A program made the translations under genes and the position numbers. A model generated the notes under the pieces. The model did not search any database. It was not told the origin of the DNA and was given only the letters and a program-made list of their open reading frames with translations. 64,000 bases of DNA, taken from Mycobacterium fragae (lineage in GTDB: Bacteria; Actinomycetota; Actinomycetes; Mycobacteriales; Mycobacteriaceae). Of this stretch, positions 1 to 12,100 are shown one piece after another. The DNA is taken from contig NZ_LQOW01000008.1 in assembly GCF_002102185.1 (NCBI RefSeq), forward strand, positions 1 through 64,000. Reading direction: 5' to 3'. Position 1 is the first letter of the stretch, and the number at the start of each line of letters is the position of its first letter.

Positions 1-76
1 CCGAACCCGGAAGCTAAGCCTGCCAGCGCCGATGATACTACCCAACCCGGGTGGAAAAGTAGGACACCGCCGAACA
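1..76 (+). rRNA. rrf: 5S ribosomal RNA, 3' part
   Basis: The first 76 bases match the 3' two thirds of mycobacterial 5S rRNA as I remember it, including the run ending in GGACACCGCCGAACA. The 5' part lies outside the window. A strong terminator follows, so this is the end of an rrn operon. Ogt follows on the opposite strand, which is the order at the M. tuberculosis rrn locus. Confidence 0.95.
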
Positions 77-81
77 CCCAC

Positions 82-113
82 AAAAAAAGGGCACCCACAA
101 GGTGCCCTTTTTT
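82..113 (+). terminator. Intrinsic terminator of the rRNA operon
   Basis: Perfect 7-bp stem GGGCACC (89-95) / GGTGCCC (101-107) with a five-base loop. It is flanked by seven A before and six T after, so it could work in both directions. It lies six bases after the 5S rRNA and also faces the end of ogt. Confidence 0.93.
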
Positions 114-126
114 ACACCCCAAAACC

Positions 127-624
127 CTAATCGAAAAGGAACAAATTTCCCGCTATTCTGCTTCTCTCCAATTCGAGCAGTGATCGTTTACGGTCGAGGC
201 CGCCGCCATAACCAATAAGGCTTCCACTCGCGCCGATTACCCGGTGACAAGGCACGATAATGGCGATCGGATTGCGGCCGTTTGCCAATCCGACAGCTCG
301 GGCGGCCCCGCTGGCACCGATCTGTTCCGCGATTTCTCCGTATGACCGGGTCTCCCCGTACGGAATGGTCATCAGTGCTTGCCAGACCCGCCGCTGGAAC
401 ACGCTGCCCGTCAAGCTGAGCTCGACGTCGAAATCTGTGCGCTCGCCGGCGAAGTACGCGTTGAGTTGGTCGACAGCCTCGGGGAAGACCCGGTCATCGG
501 GCACCCAATCCGCACGGCTCGGCTCGTGGCTCTGGTCCACCATTCGCAGATGCGTCAGGACCCGGCCGGTCCCGGCCAGCGCCAACGGTCCGATCGGGCT
601 GTCAATGGTGCGGTGGTGGATCAT
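127..624 (-). CDS. ogt: Methylated-DNA--protein-cysteine methyltransferase
   Basis: Suicide repair protein of 165 residues that moves the alkyl group from O6-alkylguanine (and O4-alkylthymine) in DNA to its own cysteine. The family motif PCHRVIG is visible with acceptor Cys126, and the helix-turn-helix region around GETRSYGEIAEQIG is intact. I chose the ATG at 624 because the protein then starts MIHHRTIDSPIGPL like the M. tuberculosis protein; longer frames run into alkA. The start overlaps the alkA stop by four bases (ATGA), so the two repair genes are translationally coupled, as in Rv1317c-Rv1316c. It is the last gene of that operon and ends against the rRNA terminator. Confidence 0.95.
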   Translation of the reverse strand: MIHHRTIDSPIGPLALAGTGRVLTHLRMVDQSHEPSRADWVPDDRVFPEAVDQLNAYFAGERTDFDVELSLTGSVFQRRVWQALMTIPYGETRSYGEIAEQIGASGAARAVGLANGRNPIAIIVPCHRVIGASGSLIGYGGGLDRKRSLLELERSRIAGNLFLFD

Positions 625-2108
625 GCGATCTCCTTCGATGGCCACTGGTTCACCGGATGCGCCAGCGTGGTCCATAGATGCTGCGTGGCATAGGAACGCC
701 AGGGGCGCCACGGACTGCTTCGCGCCGTAAGAGCCTGCGGGTCTGTCGGCAACTCCAATTGCTTTGCAGCCAGTCGCAATCCGAGGTCGCTGATGGGAAA
801 AGCATCGGGGTCACCCAGGCCGCGCATGGCGATCACTTCCGCGGTCCACGGGCCGATGCCCGGGATTGCAAGCAACTGCGTGCGGGCGGTGTCCCAGTCG
901 CAGCCGGCATCAAGAACCACACTGCCGTCGGCGAGCCCGGCGATAAGGGCGCTCAGCGTGCGTCGGCGTGCATCGGGAACGGCCAGATGGGCCGGATCGA
1001 TGTCGGCGAGCTGCTCAACCGACGGGAAGGTGTGCGTCAGTGCGCCGTCGGGGTCGTGGACCGGCTGCCCGTAGACGCTGACCAGCCTCGCCGCGTGGGT
1101 TCGCGCTGCTTTGGTGGACACCTGCTGTCCGAGGACTGCCCGTACGGCCAGTTCAGCCTCGTCGACAGTGCGGGGTATGCGCTGCCCGGGCGCCTTGGCC
1201 ACCACCGGGCTCAGCGCCGGATCAGAGCTCAGCACCTCGATCACGGCTTCCGGATCGGCGTCGAGGTCCAACAACCGTCGACAGCGGGCGATCGCGGTCG
1301 TCACGTCGCGGAAGTCATCGAGCACCAGCAGGCAACGGACATGATCGGGCGCCGGGGTCAGGCTGACGACGCCAACGCCATTCGGCAGCCGCAGCGTTCG
1401 GCGATATGTGTTGTCGCAAACCTCTTCGCATCCGGGCACCGCAGTAGCGGCCAGATGGCCGAAGACCCCCTCATAGGCGAATGGCCTCCGCACGGGCAAC
1501 CGCAACGAAACCGCCCCGGAGGAGGCGACGTCGTCGCCAAACCGACCACGCGCTTTCGTGCGCAATGTGGTTGGGGTGCAGCAGTTTACCGTGCGCACCG
1601 TGTCGTTGAACTGGCGAATACTGGAAAAGCCTGCCGCAAAAGCGACATCGCTGAAAGGCAGGTCTGTCGTCTCGATAAGCACACGGGCGGTTTGTGCTCG
1701 CTGCGCCCGGGCCAAGGCGAGCGGACCGGCACCGACCTCGGCCTGCAACATCCGTTGCAGTTGGCGCGTCGTGTAGCCGAGGCGGGCGGCAAGCCCGGTG
1801 ACACCTTCGCGGTCCACGATGCCGTCGCCGATAAGCCGCATGGCCCGCGCGACCACGTCGCCGCGCACGTTCCATTCGGGCGAACCCGGAGAAGCGTCCG
1901 GGCGGCAACGCTTGCACGGCCGGAAACCGGCGCGCTGAGCGGCCGCGGCGGTGGGGTAAAACCGGACGTTGCGGGCGAACGGCGGCCGGGCGGGGCAACT
2001 CGGCCGGCAATAGATTCCGGTGGTAAGGACCGCCGTGACGAACCACCCGTCGAACCGGGCGTCCTTGGACTGCACGGCCCGGTAGCAGCGGTCGAAGTCT
2101 TCATGCAC
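621..2108 (-). CDS. alkA: Ada-AlkA fusion: adaptive response regulator and 3-methyladenine DNA glycosylase
   Basis: Protein of 495 residues with three parts. An Ada-type N-terminal zinc domain carries Cys34, Cys38, Cys65 and Cys68; Cys34 is the expected methylphosphotriester acceptor. An AraC-type helix-turn-helix follows (about 85-185). The C-terminal half is an HhH-GPD glycosylase (about 200-490) with hairpin motif GIGPWTAEVIAMRG and the catalytic Asp most likely in ISDLGL. It should sense methylated phosphates, activate its own operon and excise alkylated purines. E. coli splits these jobs between Ada and AlkA; the fused form is the mycobacterial arrangement (Rv1317c, similar length). It overlaps ogt by four bases. 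Confidence 0.93.
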   Translation of the reverse strand: MHEDFDRCYRAVQSKDARFDGWFVTAVLTTGIYCRPSCPARPPFARNVRFYPTAAAAQRAGFRPCKRCRPDASPGSPEWNVRGDVVARAMRLIGDGIVDREGVTGLAARLGYTTRQLQRMLQAEVGAGPLALARAQRAQTARVLIETTDLPFSDVAFAAGFSSIRQFNDTVRTVNCCTPTTLRTKARGRFGDDVASSGAVSLRLPVRRPFAYEGVFGHLAATAVPGCEEVCDNTYRRTLRLPNGVGVVSLTPAPDHVRCLLVLDDFRDVTTAIARCRRLLDLDADPEAVIEVLSSDPALSPVVAKAPGQRIPRTVDEAELAVRAVLGQQVSTKAARTHAARLVSVYGQPVHDPDGALTHTFPSVEQLADIDPAHLAVPDARRRTLSALIAGLADGSVVLDAGCDWDTARTQLLAIPGIGPWTAEVIAMRGLGDPDAFPISDLGLRLAAKQLELPTDPQALTARSSPWRPWRSYATQHLWTTLAHPVNQWPSKEIA

Positions 2109-2175
2109 GCTTAGAACAATTACACCTGCCCACCGACATCACTGGCGGGAATGCGACATGGTCGTGGAGCCCGCC

Positions 2176-3780
2176 TTAGGCGAGGGTGGCCAGCTGCGTC
2201 GGCTCCTCGTGCCCGCGCAGAGTCACCGTGTCACCCAAGGACCAGTAGCTACGCTCGTTTTCGCTCGCCGCGTTTACCGCATCCGACGACGCCAACAACC
2301 GCGGCGAATGTGATTTGGCCAGTTCGCACAGCCGGGCTGCCTCGTTGACCGGCTCGCCGATCACCGTGTATTCGAACCGTTCTCGAGCGCCCACATTGCC
2401 GGCGACAACTTGTCCCGCCGCCACCCCTATGCCGGCCTGGCAGTCCGACACCTCACGCTCGAGCCGCTCTGCGATGGCGCGGGCGGCTGCGAGCGCCTCG
2501 TCTTCCGGATGCTCCAGGCGGTTGGGAGCACCGAAGATGGCCAGCGTCGCATCACCCTCGAATTTGTTGACCAGTCCGCAATGGCGATCCACCTCGTCGA
2601 CGATCACCGCAAAGAACCGATTGAGCAACTGGACGATCTCCGCAGCCGGTCGCTTTGTCACCAACTGGGTCGAAGCAACGATATCGACGAAAACCACTGC
2701 GACATGACGCTCTTCGCCGCCCAGCTTCGGTCGTTCTCGTTCGGCGGCCGCGGCGACCTCGCGCCCGACGTGACGGCCGAACAGGTCGCGCACCATCTCC
2801 CGCTCGCGTAACCCGTCGACCATCGCGTTGAAGCCACGCTGAAGTTCGCCCAGTTCGGTCCCGTCGAATACCACGAGGTTGCCGCGCAAATCCCCCTGCT
2901 CCACGCGTCTGAGCGCCAATCGCACCGCTCGTACCGGTGTTGCGATCAGCCAGGACAGCAACCACATCACGAAGGACCCGAAGAGCAGTGTTGCGGTTGA
3001 AATGATCAGCACCGCCACCGCCAGCTCGGTCTCGGTAAGGTTCCGCAGTACCAGTGCGAAGAATGCCGTCAGTGCGATGCCAATGACGGGCAACCCAGAA
3101 GCGAGCATCCAGACCGCCATGGTTCGGCCCATGATGCCCGGCGCGAGGCGGCGTGGCGGTGGTCCCGCCTCCAATGCTTGGGCGGCGACCGGCCGTAGTG
3201 CGAACTCGGTGAAGAGATATGAGCCGGTGGCCACCACCACACCGCAGAAGCACACCGAGAACAGCGATTTGGGGATGAACATGGTGTTGACCAAGCCGTA
3301 GAGCGTCGTCAACAGCGCCGCCCCGCCCCCCCAGAGGATCAATAGCGCGATCGCGACACGCGATGGGGCTAAGAAGGTGTTGCGCTCGTCGGCCGGGCTA
3401 GGTTTGCGCTCCTCGATGGCCCACCGCAGCGCCGCGACGGTTCGCCGGGTGATCCAGTAGGCACCGAGCGCAAGCGCGATAACGACGTATGCCGGTATGA
3501 CGCCGAACGTCAGCCACAGCGGCGCGTCGGTGAAGACACTGGGGGTCGGAACGGCAACAGTGACTATTAGCAGTGCGACGGCGACTCCGAGCACGTTAAA
3601 GACCACGACGAAGACGGTCAGGATAATCTGGATACGCACCCGTCGGCGAGCTTGGCTCTCCGACACCCGCCCGAGGAGCCACGAGCCATATGCCGGGGTC
3701 TCTGGCAGCCGGCCGCTCTGTCGAGTCAGCCGCTCCAGCATCCGGCCCAAGCGTTGCGCCAGCGATTCCTTGGCCGTCAT
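2176..3780 (-). CDS. Membrane class III adenylate cyclase with HAMP domain (Rv1318c-Rv1320c family)
   Basis: 534 residues. Six hydrophobic segments fill about residues 45-300, a HAMP linker follows (from ATPVRAVRLALRRVEQGDL), and the C-terminal 190 residues form a class III cyclase catalytic domain. Metal-binding FVDIVAS, substrate-lysine NKFEGDA and the YTVIGEPVNEAARL segment with transition-state Asn and Arg are all present, so it should be active on ATP. M. tuberculosis has three tandem copies here (Rv1318c, Rv1319c, Rv1320c); this genome shows one. It is a single gene transcribed toward alkA and divergent from nucS. The ligand for the membrane part is unknown. No clear Shine-Dalgarno sequence supports the start, so the exact N-terminus is uncertain. 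Confidence 0.88.
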   Translation of the reverse strand: MTAKESLAQRLGRMLERLTRQSGRLPETPAYGSWLLGRVSESQARRRVRIQIILTVFVVVFNVLGVAVALLIVTVAVPTPSVFTDAPLWLTFGVIPAYVVIALALGAYWITRRTVAALRWAIEERKPSPADERNTFLAPSRVAIALLILWGGGAALLTTLYGLVNTMFIPKSLFSVCFCGVVVATGSYLFTEFALRPVAAQALEAGPPPRRLAPGIMGRTMAVWMLASGLPVIGIALTAFFALVLRNLTETELAVAVLIISTATLLFGSFVMWLLSWLIATPVRAVRLALRRVEQGDLRGNLVVFDGTELGELQRGFNAMVDGLREREMVRDLFGRHVGREVAAAAERERPKLGGEERHVAVVFVDIVASTQLVTKRPAAEIVQLLNRFFAVIVDEVDRHCGLVNKFEGDATLAIFGAPNRLEHPEDEALAAARAIAERLEREVSDCQAGIGVAAGQVVAGNVGARERFEYTVIGEPVNEAARLCELAKSHSPRLLASSDAVNAASENERSYWSLGDTVTLRGHEEPTQLATLA

Positions 3781-3819
3781 TTAGCGCCAGCTTAGTTTGC
3801 GTGCGTCCCTGCCCCTAAT

Positions 3820-4500
3820 GTGAGTCGCGTGCGTCTCGTCATCGCCCAGTGCACGGTGGACTATCTCGGACGGCTCACCGCGCATCTACCGTCGGCTCGC
3901 AGGCTTCTGCTGTTCAAGGCCGACGGCTCCGTGAGCGTGCATGCCGACGACCGCGCCTACAAGCCGTTGAACTGGATGAGCCCGCCATGCTGGCTCAGCG
4001 AAGAGCTCGACGGGCCGCTGCCGGTATGGGTGGTGCAGAACAAGGCGGGCGAGCGACTGCGCATCACCGTCGAGGACATCGAGCACGACTCCAGCCATGA
4101 GCTCGGGATGGACCCGGGGCTGGTCAAGGACGGCGTGGAAGCTCACCTGCAAGCGCTACTGGCCGAGCACGTCGAGCTGCTCGGCGCCGGATACACGCTG
4201 GTGCGCCGGGAATACATGACTGCCATCGGGCCGGTCGACCTGCTGTGCCGCGACGAACAGGGGCGCTCGGTCGCGGTCGAGATCAAGCGCCGAGGCGAGA
4301 TCGACGGTGTCGAGCAACTCACCCGTTATCTTGAGTTGCTCAACCGCGACAGCCTGCTTGCACCGGTGAGCGGGGTATTGGCGGCCCAGCAGATCAAGCC
4401 ACAGGCGCGTACCCTCGCGATAGACCGCGGAATCCGTTGTCTTACATTGGATTACGATGAACTACGCGGTATGGACACCAACGAGTATCGGCTGTTCTGA
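3820..4500 (+). CDS. nucS: Mismatch-specific endonuclease NucS/EndoMS
   Basis: 226 residues, very like Rv1321. NucS is the non-canonical mismatch repair nuclease of Actinobacteria and many Archaea and replaces MutS/MutL; it cuts both strands at mismatches. The N-terminal beta-rich dimer domain is followed by the RecB-like nuclease domain with its Asp in GPVDLLCRD and the E-x-K pair in VAVEIKRRG, then the QLTRYLELL helix. The GTG at 3820 is used because it reproduces the known N-terminus [10 protein letters not shown]. Only 39 bp separate it from the divergent cyclase start, so the promoters overlap. Confidence 0.95.
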   Translation: MSRVRLVIAQCTVDYLGRLTAHLPSARRLLLFKADGSVSVHADDRAYKPLNWMSPPCWLSEELDGPLPVWVVQNKAGERLRITVEDIEHDSSHELGMDPGLVKDGVEAHLQALLAEHVELLGAGYTLVRREYMTAIGPVDLLCRDEQGRSVAVEIKRRGEIDGVEQLTRYLELLNRDSLLAPVSGVLAAQQIKPQARTLAIDRGIRCLTLDYDELRGMDTNEYRLF

Positions 4501-4522
4501 GGCATCTCACTAGACTGGCGTC

Positions 4523-4813
4523 ATGGCTCGGCGCCGTACCCGGCGGCAGCAGCCGCTTCGGCCGCTGCCGGTTACAGGCCGGGTGGAAACCGGACCCGAT
4601 GGTCATGAGTACGAGGTGCGACCCGTGGCCGCCTCGCGCGCTGTCAAGACGTATCGCTGTCCTGGCTGCGATCACGAGATCCGTTCCGGCACAGCACATG
4701 TGGTGGTATGGATGGCGGATTCTGGGAAGGCGGCGATGGACGACCGGCGACATTGGCACACGCCATGCTGGGCCAATCGCGCAACGCGCGGGCCGACCCG
4801 AAAGTGGTCTTAG
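4523..4813 (+). CDS. Conserved mycobacterial protein of unknown function (Rv1322-like), zinc-ribbon-like
   Basis: 96 residues, basic at both ends. It has CPGCDHEI and, about 35 residues later, HTPCW, which looks like a small zinc-binding site, though this is inferred from spacing only. The gene starts 22 bp after nucS on the same strand and is probably cotranscribed with it, so a nucleic-acid role is possible. It ends two bases before the stop of the converging epimerase gene. I recognise it only by position and general likeness to Rv1322. Confidence 0.8.
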   Translation: MARRRTRRQQPLRPLPVTGRVETGPDGHEYEVRPVAASRAVKTYRCPGCDHEIRSGTAHVVVWMADSGKAAMDDRRHWHTPCWANRATRGPTRKWS

Positions 4814-4814
4814 A

Positions 4815-5297
4815 TCAGTGCGTGGAGTCTGCTTCGGTGGGCGGTTCGACCAGCTCGATCAGAACTCCGCCCGCGTCTTTGGGATGGATGAAGTTGATCC
4901 GCGAGTTCGCCGTCCCGCGCCGGGGCGCCTCGTAGAGCAGCCGGATACCCTGCTCGCGCAGCCGCTCGGTCAGGGTTTCCAGGTCGCTTACCCGATAGGC
5001 CAGCTGCTGGATGCCGGGCCCGCGCTTGTCGAGGAACTTCGCGATCACCGACGACTCGTCGATGGGAGCCATCAGCTGCACCTGTGCACTGCCGACCGGC
5101 GCGCCGCGCACCGACAACATCGCCTCCCGGATCCCCTGATCGTCGTTGACTTCCTCGTGCAGCACGATCATGCCGAGGTTGTCGTGGTACCAGGCGATCG
5201 CCGCGTCGAGGTCCGCCACCGCAATCCCAACGTGATCAACCGCCGTCACCAACGCGCTGGCCAGCGTACGACGGACGTCAACGTGTTCGGTGGTCAT
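4815..5297 (-). CDS. Methylmalonyl-CoA epimerase, glyoxalase fold
   Basis: 160 residues, vicinal oxygen chelate family. It interconverts (2S)- and (2R)-methylmalonyl-CoA, the step between propionyl-CoA carboxylase and the mutase and so part of odd-chain and cholesterol-derived propionate metabolism. Likely metal ligands are His in VDHVGIAV, Gln in VQLMAP and Glu in GVLIELVE. In the segment GIQQLAYRV the usual ligand His is Gln. As far as I remember the M. tuberculosis homologue Rv1322A has the same change. The gene is divergent from fadA4, sharing an 81-bp promoter region. Confidence 0.88.
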   Translation of the reverse strand: MTTEHVDVRRTLASALVTAVDHVGIAVADLDAAIAWYHDNLGMIVLHEEVNDDQGIREAMLSVRGAPVGSAQVQLMAPIDESSVIAKFLDKRGPGIQQLAYRVSDLETLTERLREQGIRLLYEAPRRGTANSRINFIHPKDAGGVLIELVEPPTEADSTH

Positions 5298-5299
5298 AA

Positions 5300-5317
5300 C
5301 GTCACGGTAACCTGACG
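5300..5317. promoter_or_regulatory. Imperfect palindrome between the epimerase gene and fadA4
   Basis: CGTCACGGTAACCTGACG pairs at 7 of 9 positions about its centre. It lies 3 bp before the epimerase start and about 60 bp before the fadA4 start, a usual place for an operator controlling a divergent pair. The regulator is not known to me. Confidence 0.3.
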
Positions 5318-5378
5318 GGAAAGATTGCGCTTCCCGGTCCGCCGGATCGGCCGTTTCCCGCCCTCTCTGGAGGTTCTC

Positions 5379-6560
5379 ATGACGACATCGGTGATCGTTG
5401 CTGGAGCACGGACCCCCATCGGCAAGTTGATGGGTTCGCTGAAGGATTTTTCGGCCAGTGACCTGGGCGCTATCGCGATTGCCGGCGCTCTGGAGAAGGC
5501 CAACGTGCCGGCCTCAGCGGTCGAGTACGTGATCATGGGCCAGGTCCTGACCGCCGGCGCCGGTCAGATGCCCGCACGGCAGGCCGCGGTGGCCGCCGGT
5601 ATCGGGTGGGACGTCCCGGCGCTGACCATCAACAAGATGTGCCTGTCCGGTATCGACTCCATCGCCCTGGCTGACCAGCTCATTCGCGCCGGCGAGTTCG
5701 ACGTGGTGGTAGCAGGCGGCCAGGAATCCATGACCAAGGCCCCGCACCTGTTGATGGACAGTCGGGCCGGCTATAAGTACGGCGATGTGACCGTGTTGGA
5801 TCACATGGCCTACGACGGGCTGCATGACGTGTTCACCGACCAGCCGATGGGGGCGCTGACTGAACAGCGCAACGACGTCGACAAATTCACCCGCCAAGAG
5901 CAAGACGAGTACGCCGCCCGGTCGCACCAGAAAGCCGCCGCGGCGTGGAAGGACGGCGTGTTCACCGACGAAGTCGTGCCGGTGAATATCCCTCAGCGCA
6001 AAGGTGATCCGCTGCAGTTCAGCGAGGACGAGGGCATTCGCGCCAACACCACCGCCGAATCGCTGGCCGGCCTCAAACCGGCGTTCCGGCCGGACGGCAC
6101 CATCACCGCGGGATCGTCGTCGCAGATCTCCGATGGTGCTGCCGCGGTGGTGGTGATGAACAAGGACAAGGCCACAGAGCTGGGATTGCCGTGGCTGGTC
6201 GAGATCGGTGCGCACGGCGTGGTGGCCGGCCCGGACTCGACGCTGCAGTCACAACCGGCCAACGCGGTCAAGAAAGCTCTTGGCCGGGAGGGCATCTCGG
6301 TCGATCAGCTTGACGTGGTGGAGATCAACGAGGCGTTCTCCGCGGTGGCGCTGGCCTCGACCAGGGAACTGGGTGTCGACCCCGAGATCGTGAACGTCAA
6401 CGGCGGGGCGATCGCCGTCGGCCATCCGATCGGCATGTCGGGTGCCCGGATCACGCTGCATGCCGCTCTCGAGTTGGCGCGCCGCGGCTCCGGCTACGGC
6501 GTTGCGGCGCTATGCGGCGCCGGTGGTCAGGGCGATGCGCTGCTCCTGCGGGCGGGGTAA
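5379..6560 (+). CDS. fadA4: Acetyl-CoA acetyltransferase (thiolase)
   Basis: 393 residues. Condenses two acetyl-CoA or thiolytically cleaves acetoacetyl-CoA. Nucleophile Cys88 lies in [10 protein letters not shown], the HPIGMSGA motif carries the active-site His, and the C-terminal [10 protein letters not shown] carries the second Cys. The ATG at 5379 is preceded by TGGAGG with a five-base spacer; an upstream in-frame start would add 18 residues that do not look like a thiolase N-terminus. Divergent from the methylmalonyl-CoA epimerase gene, matching the Rv1322A-Rv1323 arrangement. Confidence 0.94.
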   Translation: MTTSVIVAGARTPIGKLMGSLKDFSASDLGAIAIAGALEKANVPASAVEYVIMGQVLTAGAGQMPARQAAVAAGIGWDVPALTINKMCLSGIDSIALADQLIRAGEFDVVVAGGQESMTKAPHLLMDSRAGYKYGDVTVLDHMAYDGLHDVFTDQPMGALTEQRNDVDKFTRQEQDEYAARSHQKAAAAWKDGVFTDEVVPVNIPQRKGDPLQFSEDEGIRANTTAESLAGLKPAFRPDGTITAGSSSQISDGAAAVVVMNKDKATELGLPWLVEIGAHGVVAGPDSTLQSQPANAVKKALGREGISVDQLDVVEINEAFSAVALASTRELGVDPEIVNVNGGAIAVGHPIGMSGARITLHAALELARRGSGYGVAALCGAGGQGDALLLRAG

Positions 6561-6713
6561 CACTCGGCTGTCGCACAAGCGTTCGATTGACGTTACAGAA
6601 ATGGTTGCTGGCGTTGCGGTCCGACGCACCGCCGGGCTGGTCTGTGATCTTCGTCACGGAGGTCTCGCAGCCGGGTGGCCAGGCCTCGCTAGCGGCGTGC
6701 CAGACTTGACGAC

Positions 6714-7613
6714 GTGAGCCGTCCCCGACCCCCGATTGGTCCGGCTATGGCCGGCGCGGTCGATCTGTCCGCTCTCAAGCAAAGCGCCCCGGCCGGCGGC
6801 GAGGCTGGGCAAGAGCAGGCGGTCCCCGTCGGCACCGAGATCACCGAAGCCAATTTCGAAGACGAGGTACTGCTCCGGTCCAACCAGGTGCCGGTCGTGG
6901 TGCTGTTGTGGTCGCCGCGTAGCGATGTGTGCCTCCAGCTGGCCGACGTGTTGTCCGGCCTGGCCGCCGCCGACAACAACAAGTGGTCACTGGTGAGCGT
7001 CAACGTGGACGCGGTTCCGCGAGTGGCCCAGATCTTCGGCGTCCAAGTGGTCCCCACCGTGGTGGCGCTGGCTGCCGGCCAGCCGCTGTCCAGCTTTCAG
7101 GGTATGCAGCCACCAGACCAGTTACGGCGTTGGCTGGACTCTCTCCTGTCGGCAACAGCGGGCAAGCTCAGTGGCGCAACGACTTCGGAGGAGCCCGAGC
7201 AAGTGGACCCGGAGCTGGCGCAGGCGCGCCAGCAGTTGCAGGACGGTGACTTCGCCGCGGCACTCGACTCGTATCAGGCGATACTGGACGCGAACCCCAA
7301 CCACGCCGAAGCCAAGGGCGCAGTACGTCAGATCGCCTTCTTGATGCGCGCGACCGCCCAGCGCCCCGACGCGGTGGCGGTCTCTGATGCGGCACCCGGT
7401 GACATCGAAGCCGCGTTCGCCGCCGCCGATGTGCAGCTCCTCAACCAGGACGTCGCCGGCGCCTTCGACCGCTTGATCGCGTTGGTGCGGCAGACATCCG
7501 GCGACGACCGCACCAAGGTGCGCACCCGCCTCATCGAATTGTTCGAGCTCTTCGACCCCACCGACCCGGACGTCATCACCGGCCGGCGCAACCTGGCCAA
7601 CGCGCTGTACTAG
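6714..7613 (+). CDS. Thioredoxin-fold protein with C-terminal TPR-like region (CnoX/YbbN-like)
   Basis: 299 residues, corresponding to Rv1324. Residues about 45-150 have a thioredoxin fold, but the active-site motif is WSPRSDVC, so only one Cys of the CxxC pair remains and it cannot be an ordinary disulfide reductase. The C-terminal half (EQVDPELAQARQQL onward) looks like TPR-type helical repeats. This combination is known from the YbbN/CnoX chaperone-holdases. The start is a GTG at 6714. There is no signal peptide, so it is cytoplasmic. It converges with glgB. Confidence 0.85.
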   Translation: MSRPRPPIGPAMAGAVDLSALKQSAPAGGEAGQEQAVPVGTEITEANFEDEVLLRSNQVPVVVLLWSPRSDVCLQLADVLSGLAAADNNKWSLVSVNVDAVPRVAQIFGVQVVPTVVALAAGQPLSSFQGMQPPDQLRRWLDSLLSATAGKLSGATTSEEPEQVDPELAQARQQLQDGDFAAALDSYQAILDANPNHAEAKGAVRQIAFLMRATAQRPDAVAVSDAAPGDIEAAFAAADVQLLNQDVAGAFDRLIALVRQTSGDDRTKVRTRLIELFELFDPTDPDVITGRRNLANALY

Positions 7614-7634
7614 CGCGGGATTGGTGACGGCGCT

Positions 7635-9830
<2,196 letters not shown>

Positions 9831-9837
9831 TGCAACG

Positions 9838-11967
9838 TCACCTCCGGCGCAGCAGCGTCATTCGGGATTCGGACGGTATCAGCGGCATGTTGATGATGTG
9901 GGCGACGGCGCGGCCCGGGTCGATGCGTACGTAATTGGCTGCTCCCCATTGGTATTCCTCGCCGGTCAGCTCGTCGCGCACCCAGAAGCGCTCATAGGGC
10001 TCCATACCCAGTGCGGGCATGTCCAACCACAGGGTCGCCTCCTCCGGCCCGAACGCATTGAGCGTCACCACCACCAGCACACAATCGCCCGTGGTCGGAT
10101 CGAACTTGCTGTAGGCGAGTAATGCGTCGTTGTCGATTGGATGGAACCGGATAGTGCGCAGCTGCTGTAGCGCCGGATGGAGTCGACGAATGTTGTTGAG
10201 CCGGGTGATGAACGGCTCCAGTGATCTTCCTTCGGCGAGGGCGCCCGCAAAATCGCGGGGTCGCAACTCGTACTTCTCGGAGTTGAGGTATTCCTCGCTG
10301 CCCTCGAGCACAGCACGATGCTCGAAAAGCTCGTAACCGGAATACATGCCCCAGGCCGGGCTCATCGTCGTTGCCAGCACGGCGCGGATCGCGAACATGC
10401 CGGGCCCGTTGTGTTGCAGGACCGCATGCAGGATGTCGGGGGTGTTGACGAACAGGTTGGGGCGGCGGTAGTCGGCGAGTCGGGGAATCTCCTCTCCGAA
10501 CTCGGTGAGCTCCCACTTCGCCGTGCGCCAAGTGAAATACGTGTAGGACTGGGTGAAACCGAGCTTGGCGAGCCCGAATTGGCGGGCCGGCGGGGTGAAC
10601 GCCTCGGACAAAAACAGCACATCCGGGTCGATCGCTTTCACCTGCGCGATCAGCCACGCCCAGAAATTCGGCGGCTTGGTGTGTGGGTTGTCCACCCTGA
10701 AGACCTTCACCCCGTGGTCAATCCAGTGCCGCACCACCCGCAGCACCTCGTCGTAGAGGCCGACCGGGTCGTTGTCGAAGTTGATGGGGTAGATGTCCTG
10801 GTACTTCTTCGGCGGGTTTTCCGCGTAGGCGATGGTGCCGTCGGGCAATTCGGTGAACCACTCGCGGTGTTCTTTGGCCCACGGGTGATCCGGAGCGCAC
10901 TGCAAGGCCAAGTCCAGCGCCACTTCCATGCCCAAGTCGCGCGCCGCCCCGACGAACTCGTCGAAGTCGTCGATCGTGCCCAGCTGTGGATGCACGGCGT
11001 CGTGGCCGCCCTCGTCGCTGCCGATGGCCCACGGCGATCCGACGTCACCGGGGACGGCGGTTGCGGTGTTGTTACGACCCTTGCGGTGGACCTTGCCGAT
11101 CGGGTGAATGGGGGGCAGGTACACGATGTCGAAGCCCATCTGCGCGATTCGCGGCAACGCCTCCGCCGCGGTGGCGAAGGTACCGTGCACCGGGTTGCCG
11201 TCGGCGTCCCAGCCGCCCGTCGAGCGGGGGAACATCTCGTACCACGAGCCGAAGCGGGCCAGCGGCCGATCGACCCACACCCCGTATTGCTCGCCGCGGG
11301 TGACCAGCTCGCGCAACGGGTAGTGGGTGAGCAGTTCGTCGATTTCGGCGGTCAGCGCCAGCGCGGCGCGGGTAACCGGGTCGCCCGGTGTGCGCAGGGC
11401 GGCCGCTGCCGCTCGCAGCGGGTCTCGCTGGGCGCGGGGAACGCCGGCCGCCGCCCGTTCGAACAACTGAGCACCGACCAGCAGATCGTTGGACAGTTCG
11501 GTCTCGCCTTGGCCGGCATTCAGCTTGGCGATCACAGCGTGCCGCCAGGTGTGAATCCGGTCGCCCCAGCCGTCTACCCGGAAGGTCCACAACCCGACGC
11601 GGTCCGGGGTGAAGTGACCGTGGAAGACGAAGGGCTCCTCGCCCATGCTCATGGGGGCCAGAAGTGGCTTGACCCGTGACAACCCGTGCGCCTTGTTTTG
11701 GGTGACTTCGGCAACCTGCACCGCCTTGATCCGGCGCGGCTCGGCGACTTGGGGATATTGCGGCCCGAGGTAGCGCACCACCAGCGTCGCCGCGACCGTT
11801 TCATGGCCGTCGCTCCATACGGTCGCGCTCACCGGAACCACCTCGCCGACCACGGCTTTTGCCGGGTACGCACCGCAGGAGACGACGGGCTGGACATCAT
11901 CGATCTCGACGCGACCGGGCACCGACACTCCGTTTCGTAGTCCGTCGTTCGTTGTGGGCGCGGTCAA
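9838..11967 (-). CDS. glgE: Alpha-1,4-glucan:maltose-1-phosphate maltosyltransferase
   Basis: About 709 residues, GH13 subfamily 3. It extends alpha-glucan with maltose units from maltose-1-phosphate and is an essential step in M. tuberculosis because the phosphate ester is toxic when it builds up. Visible motifs include the nucleophile region [18 protein letters not shown] and the acid Glu in [12 protein letters not shown]. The start is uncertain. The reading frame is open to 12123, which would overlap glgP; I chose a TTG at 11967 because it gives the family's length before [10 protein letters not shown]. An AAGGAGG lies about 27 bp further upstream, and a GTG at 12015 is an alternative. Confidence 0.93.
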   Translation of the reverse strand: MTAPTTNDGLRNGVSVPGRVEIDDVQPVVSCGAYPAKAVVGEVVPVSATVWSDGHETVAATLVVRYLGPQYPQVAEPRRIKAVQVAEVTQNKAHGLSRVKPLLAPMSMGEEPFVFHGHFTPDRVGLWTFRVDGWGDRIHTWRHAVIAKLNAGQGETELSNDLLVGAQLFERAAAGVPRAQRDPLRAAAAALRTPGDPVTRAALALTAEIDELLTHYPLRELVTRGEQYGVWVDRPLARFGSWYEMFPRSTGGWDADGNPVHGTFATAAEALPRIAQMGFDIVYLPPIHPIGKVHRKGRNNTATAVPGDVGSPWAIGSDEGGHDAVHPQLGTIDDFDEFVGAARDLGMEVALDLALQCAPDHPWAKEHREWFTELPDGTIAYAENPPKKYQDIYPINFDNDPVGLYDEVLRVVRHWIDHGVKVFRVDNPHTKPPNFWAWLIAQVKAIDPDVLFLSEAFTPPARQFGLAKLGFTQSYTYFTWRTAKWELTEFGEEIPRLADYRRPNLFVNTPDILHAVLQHNGPGMFAIRAVLATTMSPAWGMYSGYELFEHRAVLEGSEEYLNSEKYELRPRDFAGALAEGRSLEPFITRLNNIRRLHPALQQLRTIRFHPIDNDALLAYSKFDPTTGDCVLVVVTLNAFGPEEATLWLDMPALGMEPYERFWVRDELTGEEYQWGAANYVRIDPGRAVAHIINMPLIPSESRMTLLRRR

Positions 11968-12100
11968 ACCGCGATGTGCTCGGTTTCCAAAAGCCTCCTT
12001 GCGCCCAATACCCACCGTAGTGGCGGGCCACACCGGAGCGCTGGGAAGCGGTCGTCGTCGCGAGGCGAACCGTGGCGTGGCGTCAGTAAGGTAAAGACGC

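Noticed and set aside
678..2114. Long plus-strand frame opposite alkA (478 codons)
   Set aside because: It mirrors the codon pattern of a certain gene in high-GC DNA and has no recognisable domain.
10318..11679. Long plus-strand frame opposite glgE (453 codons)
   Set aside because: Composition is His/Gly/Arg-rich as in antisense shadows; glgE is beyond doubt.
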